NCBI GenBank assembly: GCA_000320545.1
Contig: ADNK01000946.1
Span: 2,501 to 44,074, forward strand
Source of the DNA: Bigelowiella natans CCMP2755
Taxonomy: Eukaryota > Cercozoa > Chlorarachniophyceae
Direction: 5' to 3'
DNA length: 41,574 nucleotides
Shown here: positions 1 to 13,454 of the stretch, one piece after another
Position numbering within the stretch: position 1 is the stretch's first letter
Layout of the letters: each line of letters starts with the position of its first letter
Notes under the pieces: generated by a model
The model's database searches: none
What the model was told of the DNA's origin: nothing
What the model saw: only the letters and a program-made list of their open reading frames with translations
Program-made: the position numbers and the translations under genes

Positions 1-819
1 ATGCTAGCGTAGCGTGTCATAATGTAGTCATGATAGAAAGAAAAATCAGCTTCTCGCATTCATTCTCAATGATCGATGGTCATTCCAACTAAACAACGCG
101 TGCGAAACATCCTTCAGGGATGACAAAGCTAACTACATCGAAGCTGCATGGACGCTGGACTCAACAGTGGGAGTCAGTGAAATCTTCGTTCATTTATACA
201 ATGCAGACAAACATTCTGCTTAACCATCATTGCGTAGCAAATGCACGGCGGTGAAACCCCTGTCTTTGGAAGAGTAGATGGAATTTGACCAGTGAATAAA
301 TCGAGTCGACTATAACCTCCCCCAACAAATAGCAATGGACAAATAACTAACAATACTCGCGTAGGTACGACCCAGAAAATCTCCGCATAACAAATTCGGC
401 TTCCGACAAGTGTGTGGACATAATGGGAGGAAGAGACGGAACCGATTGCATAGTGTGGGCTCCAAGCGGTAAGCAGGCCTAGTATTTTTAAGTCGTCAAA
501 ATGAATCTCTAAGGTGTAGAGCAGTTTGGAAACAGAACTGTGCGTTGGAGTAATTCGTCTGTCAGATACGGTGAATTGGATCCATGTTCTACATCTATCT
601 CGCCTAAGAAACAATGAATGTATTGTTCCAGGATGCAGGAGACAAGAATGGTTGATCGAGGAAGTCAAATCCCAGAATAACTCAGCGGGCAAGAAAGCTT
701 CTTTAAACCCTATCGTTGGCGTTCCTATCAACATAGTCCACGTGCCGCTTGAGGCAAATGCTAGAGCGAATAAACCAGCGAATTCTCATAATCCACGTGT
801 TCCCCTTCCACCCCCATCA
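1..819. other. 5' flank of the giant gene
   Basis: I see no convincing gene here. The minus strand is open from 734 to 174 but its peptide has no recognisable motif and runs over the upstream extension of the giant gene. On the plus strand an in-frame ATG at 526 could extend the giant protein by 98 residues, including an R-R-Q-E-W stretch that looks faintly like a further Q-x-W motif. I prefer ATG 820. Confidence 0.4.
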
Positions 820-2508
820 ATGATGGCATCATCATCCTCGGCGGCCGTCGTGAAGGAGCTAGGTCCTCCCATCACTTTAGATTTAAAAAATACACTACAT
901 ATGCGCGCACATTGCATGTTGCAAGTTTACACATTCCTAGCAGGAAAGAATGCTGCGCGTGAGTCTACGCGATAGTATCCATGCAGTTATGGACTTGTAA
1001 CACAACGAAATGCAAAGTAGCCATGACAACGTTCTCTTCCCTTCTCCCGCTCTTGATATGCTTTCACCACACTTCTTTGCAGAGAAGGAGAGGGCTTTGG
1101 CATCCTACGATGGCAGAACAGTTGTCTTAGTGGAGCGAAACACGAGGGATAAGAATCAATTGTGGAGAATTAGGCAGCAAATGGAAACAGGAGCGAACAA
1201 GTATAATTACGGCCTTGCACCTGCGATGTATGGGTTCACTCACATCCATGTGGAGAGCGGGAACGTATTGACTGTCGATGCAAGCAACAACTATGTCCTT
1301 GAGGAGAGTAGTTGTGGGCGGAACCAGCTTGGAAAGGTTCGATTGACCGTGTAGCAGCGTGTTTGTGTTTTTGAGAGTAGTTTTGTGTGAAGACGGCGGA
1401 TAAGGGGGAAATGGATATAGAGTCAGAGTGAGCATAACAGAGAGAGGGAGGGCGACACCGAGAGGCAAAAAGAGAACGGTTCAAAATAAACCATGGAACT
1501 AGCTACTTCTCTTTCTCTTTCTTTGTCTCTCTCAAATCTTCTGGGGCTTGTCTCCAATCATCACATCCTTAATGACATGCTAAACTTCCCCAACCCACGT
1601 CCTTACATCGCTATTAAGGTGCCCGTAAGAGGAAATAGATGCCTCTATGAAATGACTCTGTTAGAATGCAAAAATGATAGCAAAAAGAAGAGCTGGCGAC
1701 TTGCCAAGTCACCGCCTTCCATTCCGAAAGCGCTAAGATTAAGACTGCTCTACCAAGAGAACACGGACTCCCCGGCCGAGGTTCAAAGAAGGCCAAAACT
1801 ATTTTAAATATACATATATCATACACTGAAATTTGGTCAGAGTACTCTGTATAGTAGTTCCCAACTGGGTTTGATGATAGAGGGAGGGTATATAAACAAG
1901 GGTGGGAAAGAGAAACACGCTCCAATCTCTGAAATCCTTCCTGTCCACGTAGAAACTGCCGGATAAGTTCCTGATTAAAAACGAGCAATCCGGACGAGTA
2001 GTAACCGTTGTCAAGGGTAACGTGGTGATGGAGAAGTTGGCGCCTCCTGGAAGGAAACGTAAGAAACAAACGTGGATATACGACAGCAAAGAGCGGAGTA
2101 TGCAAAGGTACACTCACAAGAATATGAGACGAGTGGTGGTGGGTTATCAGTTCATCATCCCCTTTACTTTCCCACGCCACGTAACAACAACACTCTCACG
2201 AATTTTCATGATTTATAAGTCTGCGCCACTAAATATCCGCCTCCACCAAATATGGCAGCGCGTTGAACGGGAAGGTGCTCGATATTGGAATGGGAAGTTG
2301 CATCATTCTCAAGGAATCAGCGAAGCAGCAAGACTCCCAACAGTGGATCACGATCAACACGGATTCATCCGCTAAATATATATTCAATCAGAAACTGCAA
2401 AAAACGTTAGACATCGCCGGAGGACCGGGAGGGAGGATTCTTCTTGCCTGGGATATGCACGGAGGCGCAAACCAGAAGTTTGTTCTTGATCCAGTTGATG
2501 TAGAAATG
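820..2508 (+). other. giant gene, exons 1-5: N-terminus and first trefoil units
   Basis: Exons are read at 820-958, 1083-1336, 1619-1780, 1953-2107 and 2259-2508, with junction phases 1, 0, 0 and 2. Exon 2 carries NQLW, exon 3 KKSW, exon 4 KQTW and exon 5 QQW followed by NQKF. Exon 5 is the clearest trefoil match: it has two L-D-I strands (NGKVLDIG and KTLDIAGG), each followed about 20 residues later by a Q-x-W/F. That is the spacing of a ricin-B-type subdomain. The first 15-30 residues are Ser/Ala-rich and do not form an obvious signal peptide. Exon 3 is the weakest call because its acceptor at 1617-1618 has a poor pyrimidine tract. Confidence 0.7.
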
Positions 2509-5500
2509 GTAATTGAGAGACCACAACGGCAAACACATACAGAGAGATAAGCATACCGAGATGGCGATTGCGACCTCTACTCCTTGCATATTGACATTAG
2601 TTTTCTTATTGATATCAGCCCATTCCACCACGTTTCTATATTGAGGGATCCCTTGGAGCTAGGTAGTAGCAGTAATCTCATCTCGTGATCATTTTCATTT
2701 AGTGGTATAAAAATGGAAAGGGCGATTGAGCTGACCTGCTATCAACTTGCTTTTGTACAATTCGAAAATGCCAAACAACTTCCTTCTTCTCTCCGTACGC
2801 CTCACCGATTTTCTAACCTCTCTCTCTACTACCTTTCTCCGTCCTCCCTAACCCCCCCCCCTCTCCTGAATCAAATGTGGCCTAAAGAATCGCAATTGAC
2901 ACACGTGTGGGTGTTGATCCGAAGCTTGTGATAGTTTCACCCCAAGACTTCGACTCGTACAAAGAGCAGGACTTTGTCTGGAAATATGATTCCCTAAAGT
3001 TGCGTGTTGTGCACGAGAACCTGGATAAGGCTCTAGAAGTGCTACCAGGACGCAAAAAAAGGGTCGGTCTCTCTGGAAATTTCAAGAAGAACTCAAGCCA
3101 ACACTGGAAGATCAACACAGCTGCAAAGACGATATCTGTAGACGCAGCGGGGGGTTGTTTGACGAGAAATTCAATGGGCTTCAATTCAATGAAAAGGGAC
3201 ATCTTGGCGAGCAAGAAGTCAATTAAAATGTTATCTCGAAAGGAAGATGACCGCAAGAGATCTGAAATTCTCAAAATTTGGCCTTTTAGCGGACAAAAAG
3301 GACAGATCTGGAAATTGAAATTTCCATGCGGAAACTTTCCATCAGGATCTTTTCACATAGTCAGTAAGATCACAGGTGAGCGGATCAAGAAGCATAAATC
3401 CTCAAACAGGTTCGCTTCAACATTACGGACAGTGACTACAACCCTTGCGCAATCTTTTAATTTTTTGCAATTGTTCTTATATCATTTTCGTTTGTCTCTA
3501 TTGTAACCCCCTCCCCCCCCCCCCCCCCCCTTCCGCATCATTGTAACCCATGGAAGTCTTGTCATTGTCGACCCTGCCAACGATAAGGATGACCTAGGAG
3601 AATCAGAGAAGAAAGACTACATTTTCTCATTTAAGCCAGATAGCTGCATGCTACAATGCCTAAGCAATGGAGACGTCATGGATGTGAATGGAGGGATTCA
3701 TGGCACTGATGTGACTCTCTACCAGCAACATGGGTATGCGAATCAGCAGTGGAAATACAACCGTGAAACCTTTCACATCTACAACCCTGGTTCTCCTAAA
3801 GTGCTTTCCATAGTAAGCACTGGGGAGGGGAAGCAAAAACTCGTGAAATTACCGGTCAGCGATACGAAAGGTTACTCACACGTATACACTCCTTCTTACA
3901 TTTCTTGCTTTAAATCTGACTTATCACTAGTTTTCATTCGTTGACTTGTTAGCTCTGTGGTGTTACAACGTCGTGTTGATGTTGTTGCAGCAGATCTGGT
4001 TTGCCAGCAGTTTGAGCTTATACCCGTGAATATGGTGATCGAGAGAACCTATCGTATCCTATAATGATTATGAAGACAAATTGGTGCTTCCAATTATCAC
4101 GATTTGTGCTTTTGTCGGTGTAGGATATTGGTGTAATACCCCATGGAGCAGCGTTTCTCATTCTTCTGTGCGGTTGTTCCCTTTTGTAGGTGGCGAAAAC
4201 AAAGACGGACGCTAAGAACCAGATCGAAGAACCCAAGGAGGTGCTCTTCACATTATGCGTATGCTGTGGTGCCTATTCATAAATTATCGTTTCTGGTCTT
4301 TGTAAACTACCCACAGGACGTTGGAGAGACAACTTTCGCTCGGTTCAGATTGGAGACATTTAGCCGTCGCGAACTACTCACTATAACTCCGAACCAAAGC
4401 AAACCAGCATTGGTTGAGAACTCATCTCATGACAGAAGACAAATATGGAGCTATGACCCTTTAACAGGTGCAGCCAGACAACGTGAAATCGTGTTTTGGC
4501 GAGAAGTATTTCTGCCGATGAATACTGGCATGTTCTGTAAAATGTGGCGAAAATACTGATAACCATCTGTAGTTGAATCTTCTCATAATGCTCCTTGTCC
4601 TGCTTCTAGAAATCCATCGTTTGTCCCCCTTTCCTCATCGGCATTATCAGTGTCGCAATTTACTAAGACCTGTGATCTTGTTTGATTCACGTTTTGCCAT
4701 CTCACTCTATCTTCCTTTCACAGGCCTCATCACGAACGTATATAGTCGACTCGTGTTAACAACAAGATTTGGAGAGTTTTATGTAGAGTCTCCTGGGCCC
4801 AATGAGTATTGCAGGCAGCGGCAGCAGCAGCACACACAATTCGTATAATATTTGCAGTTCAAATCCAATAGCACGTTATAATTATATGATTTCTGTTTAC
4901 TGGGCGCTAAAGTTGATAGGGGAAACAGATGCTAAGCGCAATGCAGCGTTTCCCTTTTCCAAACAATACGTTTTTCCCCTTGTTCATTACTCATCGATTC
5001 GAATTTATCCGGTTAGTAGTGGGATGAGCGACAAAATGCCTCCATTAAAAATGTTTCGTTTTGCATGTATTAATCACAGGAACTTGACGCAGAGATGGCG
5101 AATTTCCGAGATAAAAGACGGCAATTACGTTCGTATTCAACGGCTTCTAAATCCAATGGAGGTCACTCGTCATCCTTTGAATAAATATGATGTGCCATTG
5201 TACGCATTAGAAGACAGTCAATCTCTACGGCATTTCTTACTTATCTCTGCCTGGCCATCAAACATCCTTTTTGCTGTCGTTTTCGGTCTAAAAATGCAAA
5301 TAGATCGTTGGGGTTGGCAAGGACAAAGAGCTGCAAATTTTTGGAGCAAGGAAAAAGTTTCGGAGAGGATGGCAGAAACGGGCGCATCAGCTTCAGACCG
5401 TCTGGCGAGTAATTCCCTGTCACGACTTTCCGGCAATGTTCAACATCATGCCAAGTTCCTTCGAGGAGAAAGTCTTGGCTTACTCCAATGGACGCCTCCA

Positions 5501-6322
5501 GATGGTCCACTTTAATCGAAGAACGAAACAAGGAAGCATCTGGAAATTTACCGCAGGTTCTCTATGACCCCTTTCCCCCACCCTCTTTGGCTCTGCGTAC
5601 TGACAAACCATTCTATGTTTTACCTTTTAATGCATCGGCATCACCCCGACGGGGAAAAGAGAGAGATTGCCCTTATGGACATATCGAGGTGATTTACGCT
5701 ACGGAAGAGCATTTCGAGGACTTATCCTCCGATTGGGATGGCTCGGGGGAGGATACGGGTAAGGAAATACGTCGCGTTTTGGGCTTCGACGCATCTAGCA
5801 ATAAGGTGGTTGTGAAAGAGATTACTTCAGAATCTTCAGACGCCAATGAACTTTTGCTCTGGTATCGTGACTATGAGAGTAACTGCATTATGAACAAGAC
5901 GAGACCTGGTTTGGCGATGGAAGCTATTGACGAAGAAACGATATGCCTAAGTGAGGAGAGGGGAATCAAAACTCAGGAGTTTCAACTACTAGCGTGCGAT
6001 CGGTCAGGCTAGCATTAGCACTTTCTGGGGGAAATAGATTCCCTCATTTAGTGGGTGGAAAAGAGGATTTTGAATATGGACACATGGCAGTGAGGATGAA
6101 AGTAGGGGTAGGAAGTATAGCTAGAGAGCGGCGAATTGAATGGTTGAAAAAAGAAAACATTGTTATAATAGCAATGGCGATCGTTGCCACACACCATTTG
6201 AAATGACGTCATAGAACTCATTAATCCTTTTTTCCTAACCTAAAGGTATTTTGTTATCATATCACCATTTATGCACGAAGTGTTCCATGATCAAGGTAAT
6301 CTTCATGATGCTTAAAAAAGTA

Positions 6323-6362
<40 letters not shown>

Positions 6363-9300
6363 AATGAGGAATATGACAGCGAAGAATCATCAAGGATGGA
6401 ATGAAGAATTGTGTTATGTTTCAATTTTCAACGTCAAAATTATCGGTCAATATTGCACACACGTTAGAACTTGCCAGAGATTGTTTCGACGAGTTAAAAG
6501 CGAAGGCTATCCCCTATTTGGCACTGTATGACTCTACTGCGAAATTGCTCTCGCATCACGGAGAATACAATGAGGGCATATTCCGGTATTGAACCTTTTA
6601 TGTCTTGAAGCTGGAGTGAAAGCAATCGCACGTTGTTAGTGTGTGAGAAAAAGTTGGGATTTTACTCGGGCGGGAGGGATGGGGGGGGGGAGAATGAGAA
6701 AGAGAGATAATTTGTGATAAAGTTCATTAGAAGAAGCAGAGGTAGAGAAGAAATGCAATGTCAGCAATTGAGCACGGCGGGGGCGGATCCCCTTTTGAGA
6801 TACCAATGAATAGTTCCCGCAGTAAAATTGAAGCTGTGCGTTTCATGCAACTCTACACACTCTGTTGAATTTTCTTTCCTTATTTCAACCTTGCTATCAT
6901 TGAAACACTCGTCGCCCTCATCGTTCAATGTTCCTCAACATCTGCTTCTGGATAAAATGTCAGGCATTTCAAGTCGATCTGTAGGGGAGAGATGTCAGGG
7001 AAAGTGTTGAGGAGCTACAAGAATGGACAGCTCGAGGGTATTGTAAAGAATCTTTACATTAGCCCGATAGGTCCAAATGGGCCGTGGAACGTATATCGTC
7101 ACGTGATGAAATCAATAGAAAAAACGGACAACAATGCACACAGAGATCTTCCACGTCTGAGTAATAAGATTCAAAGAATAAAGATTGCTTACGAGATACA
7201 AGAAGTGCCACCAGGCGAAGTTCAGGCTCTTTTGTCCCTTGCAAAGTTAGCTTGTAGAGCTAATGTTATTGGGCACGCTAAGGACTTTCTTACAGAGTGC
7301 AGAAGAGAGGTGTATATGGAAAATGATTTGGGGGAGGGGGGAAGATATTAGAAGCTCATATTCTAACAAAGATTAAGGTAGATATAGGTAGGGCTACATT
7401 GTTGAGAATTTCAAATATCTTTATTCCTTAATGCTTCCTAATTTTACTGCCCACCTGAAACAAAAGGGACTGCTTGTGGCCGCCAGAGAGGACCGTAAGC
7501 TCAAACTCTGGAATTCGATGGGATTTTTCCCCCATCGTCACTCATGGATCCTCATCCGGAAGCGTGGAGAGAACCATCATGACCTGATTGAGTCGCTCAA
7601 CAGTCTCGCTGAAATGTATTCTGATAGCGAAGACTTCTATGAGAATGAGATTGGGCCTGAATTCCAGGATATTATAAGCAAGGAAGACATGGAGAAGGGA
7701 GAGTCGATGTTTTTGTTCATATCGAACAAGAATGTTGCTTTTCGTTGCCCTGACCCTCCACAGAGATCTGGGTTTAACGAGCAGCATCTGAGGAGTTTTG
7801 TAGATAAAATTAGGAAGAGTATTATTCGATTTGAGAGTAAAGATCGACCTCGGCCTTACTGGTTCTCACATCACCGCAACAAATTCAACAAATTCACATT
7901 TTACTTCCACCCAAAACAAGACAGCTATGGAAGAGGAATGGCACCTTTCGAATTCTCAATTCTTCTGTCACTGCTATGCTTGTATGTGCGTTTATATGCA
8001 TAAGCGGTCTCTTACTGCGTGTGTTCGTTCTTTGTAATGTTTACCGCCTCCACTCGTTGGGAATTTAGGTTTCGTAGTGAGAAGAATCCAAACAGCAATA
8101 ACGGTGTCGTCAACATAGACCGGAATGAATTTATGCACTTTTTGAAGGGGGAAAACCGAAACCGCAGGAACATCTCCACATATCGCGTAGTTGATGCAAA
8201 AGTTGAAGGCGAAGATGATTTCAAATATAGCCCGGGAGTGAAAGAGGCTCTAAATAACGATGTCTGTTACGTAATAGCCGCTCGAAAGCCGACCGTTGCG
8301 GAGGCGTTTGTTGAGTGTTTGGAAGACTTAGCATATGACTATAACCTCTCTAACAATGCGATGAGGACGAGGTACCATGTACTCAATATTATGTGCTAAG
8401 CATCATTGAAGATATGCCTCACATTCTGTTGGATATTAGGTATACGAGTTTGCCATTTCTGAGCATAAGCGATGAGGAGGCTAGGAAAGAGCTGCAATCG
8501 TTTTGCAAGAGTAAAGCGCTTCAAGAGAACGATCTGAAATACAGAGGTCATAAATGGTACAAGTCCCTTCTCGACGAGATCTTCACATGTTCCCAGAAAA
8601 ATATCAACAAAAACGACAGCAGCAAGAGTGACAGCAACAAAGGTGATAGCAGCAATTCCACAAGCGACAAACCAGGAACCGGAGCTCAAAGTAGTCTGAA
8701 TGATGATGAGCTCTCGGAACTTCTGAGCAGGAACTCGAGATGGATGAGGGCTATCAGACGCATGGTAATGACGGTTATGATGAATGTGGAAAGGAAGCAG
8801 CTAGATGTATCTTCACTATGCAACCACAATTAATTCTCCATTTTCGTTGTTTTCAATCGCAGATGCGGGCAAATGTGTCAGTGTGCTTTTATGATCTAAG
8901 CATTAACGACCCTATTCCGGATCATTTCTCCCACCCGTATAATCAACTGAACAACGGCAAACGCCAGACTTTCCGTCTCTTTAAGTAGGGAGTTCTAGTC
9001 TGTAATTGAAATATATGATTGAAAGTTATGAGAGGATGATGAAATCCATGGGTTTTTAGATGACTATAAGCCAGAAAACATTTTATGGTTAGGATGCCAT
9101 GATGATTTACAGCTGTGTTTTGCAAACGCTTTCCATGTCAGTATTTCGTGGCCAGCAATGACTGACTAAATTATGCTGAGCCAATAACGTGGACGAAATT
9201 AACTTCTGCTTATAATTACAGATATGGCAGTCGAAAGTATATTAAAGGATTCTCAGTTTTTAAGGCTGCACCTAAAGGCGCCAAGCTCTTAGATTCAATC

Positions 9301-9458
9301 TACCTGGAGCTGCACAAAAATATGTTCATTAACTCTTCCAAATGTCTTCGAGCGGGAAACGCAAAAAGCATAGGGAGGCCACCCATGGATATTCTTCTAT
9401 ATCAGGAGAGGCCTGTTCGATTAGAAGAGTGAGTGCAGCATCGACAGGGACAGAAGAA

Positions 9459-9496
<38 letters not shown>

Positions 9497-12400
9497 AGAG
9501 ACCGTATTCGAGCTTATTTGCTAATATACTGCCAAGTTAGAATGTTGCGTGATGAGCATGAAGCATCATATGATCGCGAATGCCGTGCTGAATAAGCGTA
9601 TATTTTTTTAAAATAATAGGAAAAGACAACCCAGTGTAGTTTGGTTGGCCCTTCTTTACAATGGCTACTTAATGTTCCGACTTTATTTGTTGAATATAAT
9701 TCAGATATTGTGCCATTGAGACGCTAAACTGTCGGCAGTATGGTGGAGATCCAAAGGACTTCATTCCCGGTGCTTCGATACATGTTGCTTTTGGCCGAAA
9801 ATCCCTCGAGGATATGTCAGTCTTTGAATCACAAATACGAAAATTGACACCGAAGAGAGGCATTCATCTCTCAATGAAGAAGGATATCTTCCTGCACTAT
9901 AGCACATACGGGGGGGGGCTTGATGCGGTAGATCTTGGAGGGGGATATGGCTTGCCAACTCTATGGAATATCGATACCGTGACAAACAGCGTCCGCACAG
10001 TCGTAAACGGTAGAATCGAGAAGAAGAGAATTGAATACGATGGAAGAATATGAGAGGGGGGGGGGGGGAATGAATTGGAAATTATGGTGCTCTAACTACT
10101 GCCAGACATGCATCTCACATTTCACCTCTTTGCTTGGTGCTGTGTGCTCGCAGGTCAGGACTTGTATTTATGCTATAACAAAGAGGGGACGCAAGTTTTT
10201 ATTTCTCGCGAGAAGAAGAAATTTAACCATCAATGGTACCTCCCTGGTGACAAACAAGCAGGCACCATTCGACCCACGGCATATCCAAAGAAATGCCTGA
10301 CTGTCATCGGCGATGATGAAAAGTATGATAAATCAAAAAAGCTCACCATTGCTCCTCTGATTGCGAATCGAAGCAGCTCCCAGCTTTGGAAGCTGCGGCC
10401 AGAAGCAATTCCTTCTTTTGTGGGGATAGCAATTAATGAGTCTCTGCAGCCTCCCCACGTAGAACTGGTCCCAGAAGATGCGTTTCCAGTTCTCACTTCG
10501 GGGTGGTTTAGGAAGAAAATCAAAGCCATATTTCAGAAATTCAAAACAAATCATTTTACGAAAGACTCAAGCGATGCACTTCGCTCGAGCGAAGTGCTTG
10601 TTGATGCCGATGATAAAATGTGGCTTGAGCGCTGTGTGGGCGGAGTCAAAGGCGGGCCAGTCAATTCGGAGAGAAAGCAAAAGCAAAATCCGATAAAAGG
10701 GTCATCCTTGTCCTCGTTGCAAGGGAAACTCGACACGAAGACGGGGGAGAGGACAATGGTGCTGTCTGCAGTCTCCGAAAACGAACAGCAATACAAGCGA
10801 AAAGATTCTTGCGGTGTCTACTACATGAACACCAAGATGATGCATCGACTCATGGATCAATTTAATAAGGAAGGCAAAGACGTTGTCGTCTATGCGGTGG
10901 ATAACAAAGACAAGTACCTCCAGACGCAGAAGCGCGCGCAGCTTCTTGCTATGGCTCTGAAAAACATTTCAAGGGAACCTTCCATGAAATGTTTTCTTGG
11001 CCAAACTGCAGTGGCAGTGATTTCGCTCGTCGACAATACTCCCGATCCAAGATTTTTCAGCATTCGAGGAATTTCCCGTTTGGAGCTCAGCGAAATCTCC
11101 CGCGTTTTTATCGGAAATCACCCGCGGTTGACTTGCAAGCTAGGGCACACCATGGAGCTTGGCGCAGTGCCGAAGAACACGAAGTGTGGGGGGCGTAATT
11201 GTCAAACTGAGAAGCTGCAGGGCATGAAGACTTTCGGATGCGCCATATGCAATTACTATTTATGCCCACAGCATTACAATAAATCTGCATTCTACAACGA
11301 AAAATCTCACTTTCGAAAGGTCCATCGCATTGACGCGATGGCGCCTATAGGTCATGAAATGGTTACAAATCCTTGCCTGCTCCCATATTCCTCTCCAATG
11401 GGTCAATACATAAGCAAAGACTTTGAAGATATCATCAAGTATAAGGTTTATGATATGAGAATCCGCGACGAGAAGACAATCTTGGATCATAATGGCACAG
11501 AAGGGGGGAGGGAGGGAACAGAGGACAGCAGTGAAGGCCGAGATAAAATTGAAAAGCTGCAACAAATGTCGATGTATTCCTTCAGGTAGTCTACTTCCCC
11601 CTCCACTACTTCCACTTGTTTTACTCGTCCTGTCTCAAAGAGTTACGACACATGCATTGCAATTATTCTCTGTGGCATTGAGCGTTAACGAAAACTGTAT
11701 ATGAGGTTTTTCCTTTTTCAGATTCCGTGCCCAACAGAACTTCAATTTTGTGCGGGATCTTTCCATCCTCCCCAGTGTACGCTTTGAGCTGCTAGCGGGG
11801 TCAGATTCGTTTTTCGAATTCACCGGGGACGATGTCTACTCCTTGACACATCTGGCGGTGGACATGGCCGAGATGGATGCCAACATTGGAGACCTCATAC
11901 GTAAGGTCACTGTAGAGGTAGAGACTAAATCTAGAACGGCGCGGTTTAAGCTTCCCATTGGATATATCAGGTAGAGTCATCATTCGGTAGACATTGCAAT
12001 CTCGCAAACATCGTCTTTATGGCTCACATCATGATCTCACTCTTTCTTTATTTCTCTATTTTTCTTGGGTTTTCCTTTCTTAGGGAAACCTTTTACCGCA
12101 GCGATAGCCCACGATTCTTGATAGGCCTTGATGGTCCTGTGCACGTTTACGGCTACAAAGAAAGGGGTACCGAATCGACCGAGAGAAAGAAGAATGGGTC
12201 CCGTCCGATGCAGGGCTTTGTTTCTAGAAAAGGTAGGAGGTCATATGCTCCCATTTCTTCCTATCAAGACAGAGGTCTTTCTGGGAGTAACGAGGCGGAG
12301 AACCGGGAAGACTCGACAAGCAAGTACTTCCGGAAGACCTTTTACCCCGTATCTGGGATGATGAATGTGGCCACCGCTTTCGAAGGAGATGCGAAAGTGC

Positions 12401-13416
12401 GCGAGCTGACATTTGAGTATCGGCTCAAATATGGACACTTTTCATCTCAGCGCGCCTTGCCCAAGGATGTCCTCATTTGGCCTGGCTCGCGTATCGTGTT
12501 TCGAGTAGCACTAAAGAATCCATCGGAAAACCAGGGAGAGTTGTTTCAGTGTAGGATCTTTGGGAGCAAGTGGACAAAGGTGATTCAGGAGATGCTTAAG
12601 AAGTGTGCGGTGATAGATGGATAATCTTCGACCAAAATTTCACTGCTAATTACTTATTTTCACACATCTGGCTGTGTTCTGCAATTCATATACTGCAGAT
12701 ATGACCTTGCCTGTAGTATGATTCTATCTAAGTCGGTTGTTTTCCGTGGTTTCTCAACTCTGTTAGGATAACTCTAACAAGGTCTTTCCTAGCGATGTCA
12801 ATCGACACAAACGTGTGCCGACAAATCCAATGTTATGCCGCCTGCTGGATCCGATGCGAAATTTCCATTACCTCAACGACCTAAAACGTACAACGCCGGG
12901 GATCAATCTAAAAGGTTCTTGTTGTGTGAGATTTCTGCATACCTGTGCCGAATGACAGCAGCATCAAATAACTGCGAATGTGTGTTTACATGATCGCATT
13001 TACATTGTAACACGGTTAGGAGTCAACCTGTTCCGAGTGGGGATTTTGGAGGCTGCAGCTAGATTTGCCCAGCGCGCAGCTGTGTTGGAAATAGCGCATT
13101 CAGAAATTGGAACTCCGATAGGTACGCGGGTGATAACCGCATACTGCAACGTGGCAGAGAAAATGCTTGCAAATTGGATTAAAACATCAGCGAACAAAGA
13201 AAAAGACCGGTGGAAAACGGTCAAGGATCGGTAGGACAAATTGACCATGCATTAAAATAGTGTTCTTTGAATCCGATTTCAAAATTTGAAAGTGATATTC
13301 AACTTATAAGAAGCGACTGGAAAACGTACCATTTAGCCTCATTTCCCATGGAACAATCGTGTGGATTGAAAAGTCACTGTGTTTAATAAGCATATGAGAA
13401 TAAAAATACAATGGTC

Positions 13417-13454
<38 letters not shown>

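Noticed and set aside
174-734. 186-residue open frame on the minus strand
   Set aside because: No motif, no splice context, and it overlaps the upstream extension of the plus-strand giant gene; likely a chance open frame.
5304-5515. 237-residue plus-strand open frame (4802-5515) as a coding exon
   Set aside because: A different frame from 5304 to 5556 keeps splice phase with both neighbours and carries the QxW-type motifs; the longer frame does not.
820-12609. A toxin gene, suggested by ricin-B-type motifs
   Set aside because: Only the sugar-binding fold pattern is present; no catalytic toxin domain is visible, and such folds occur widely in enzymes and receptors.
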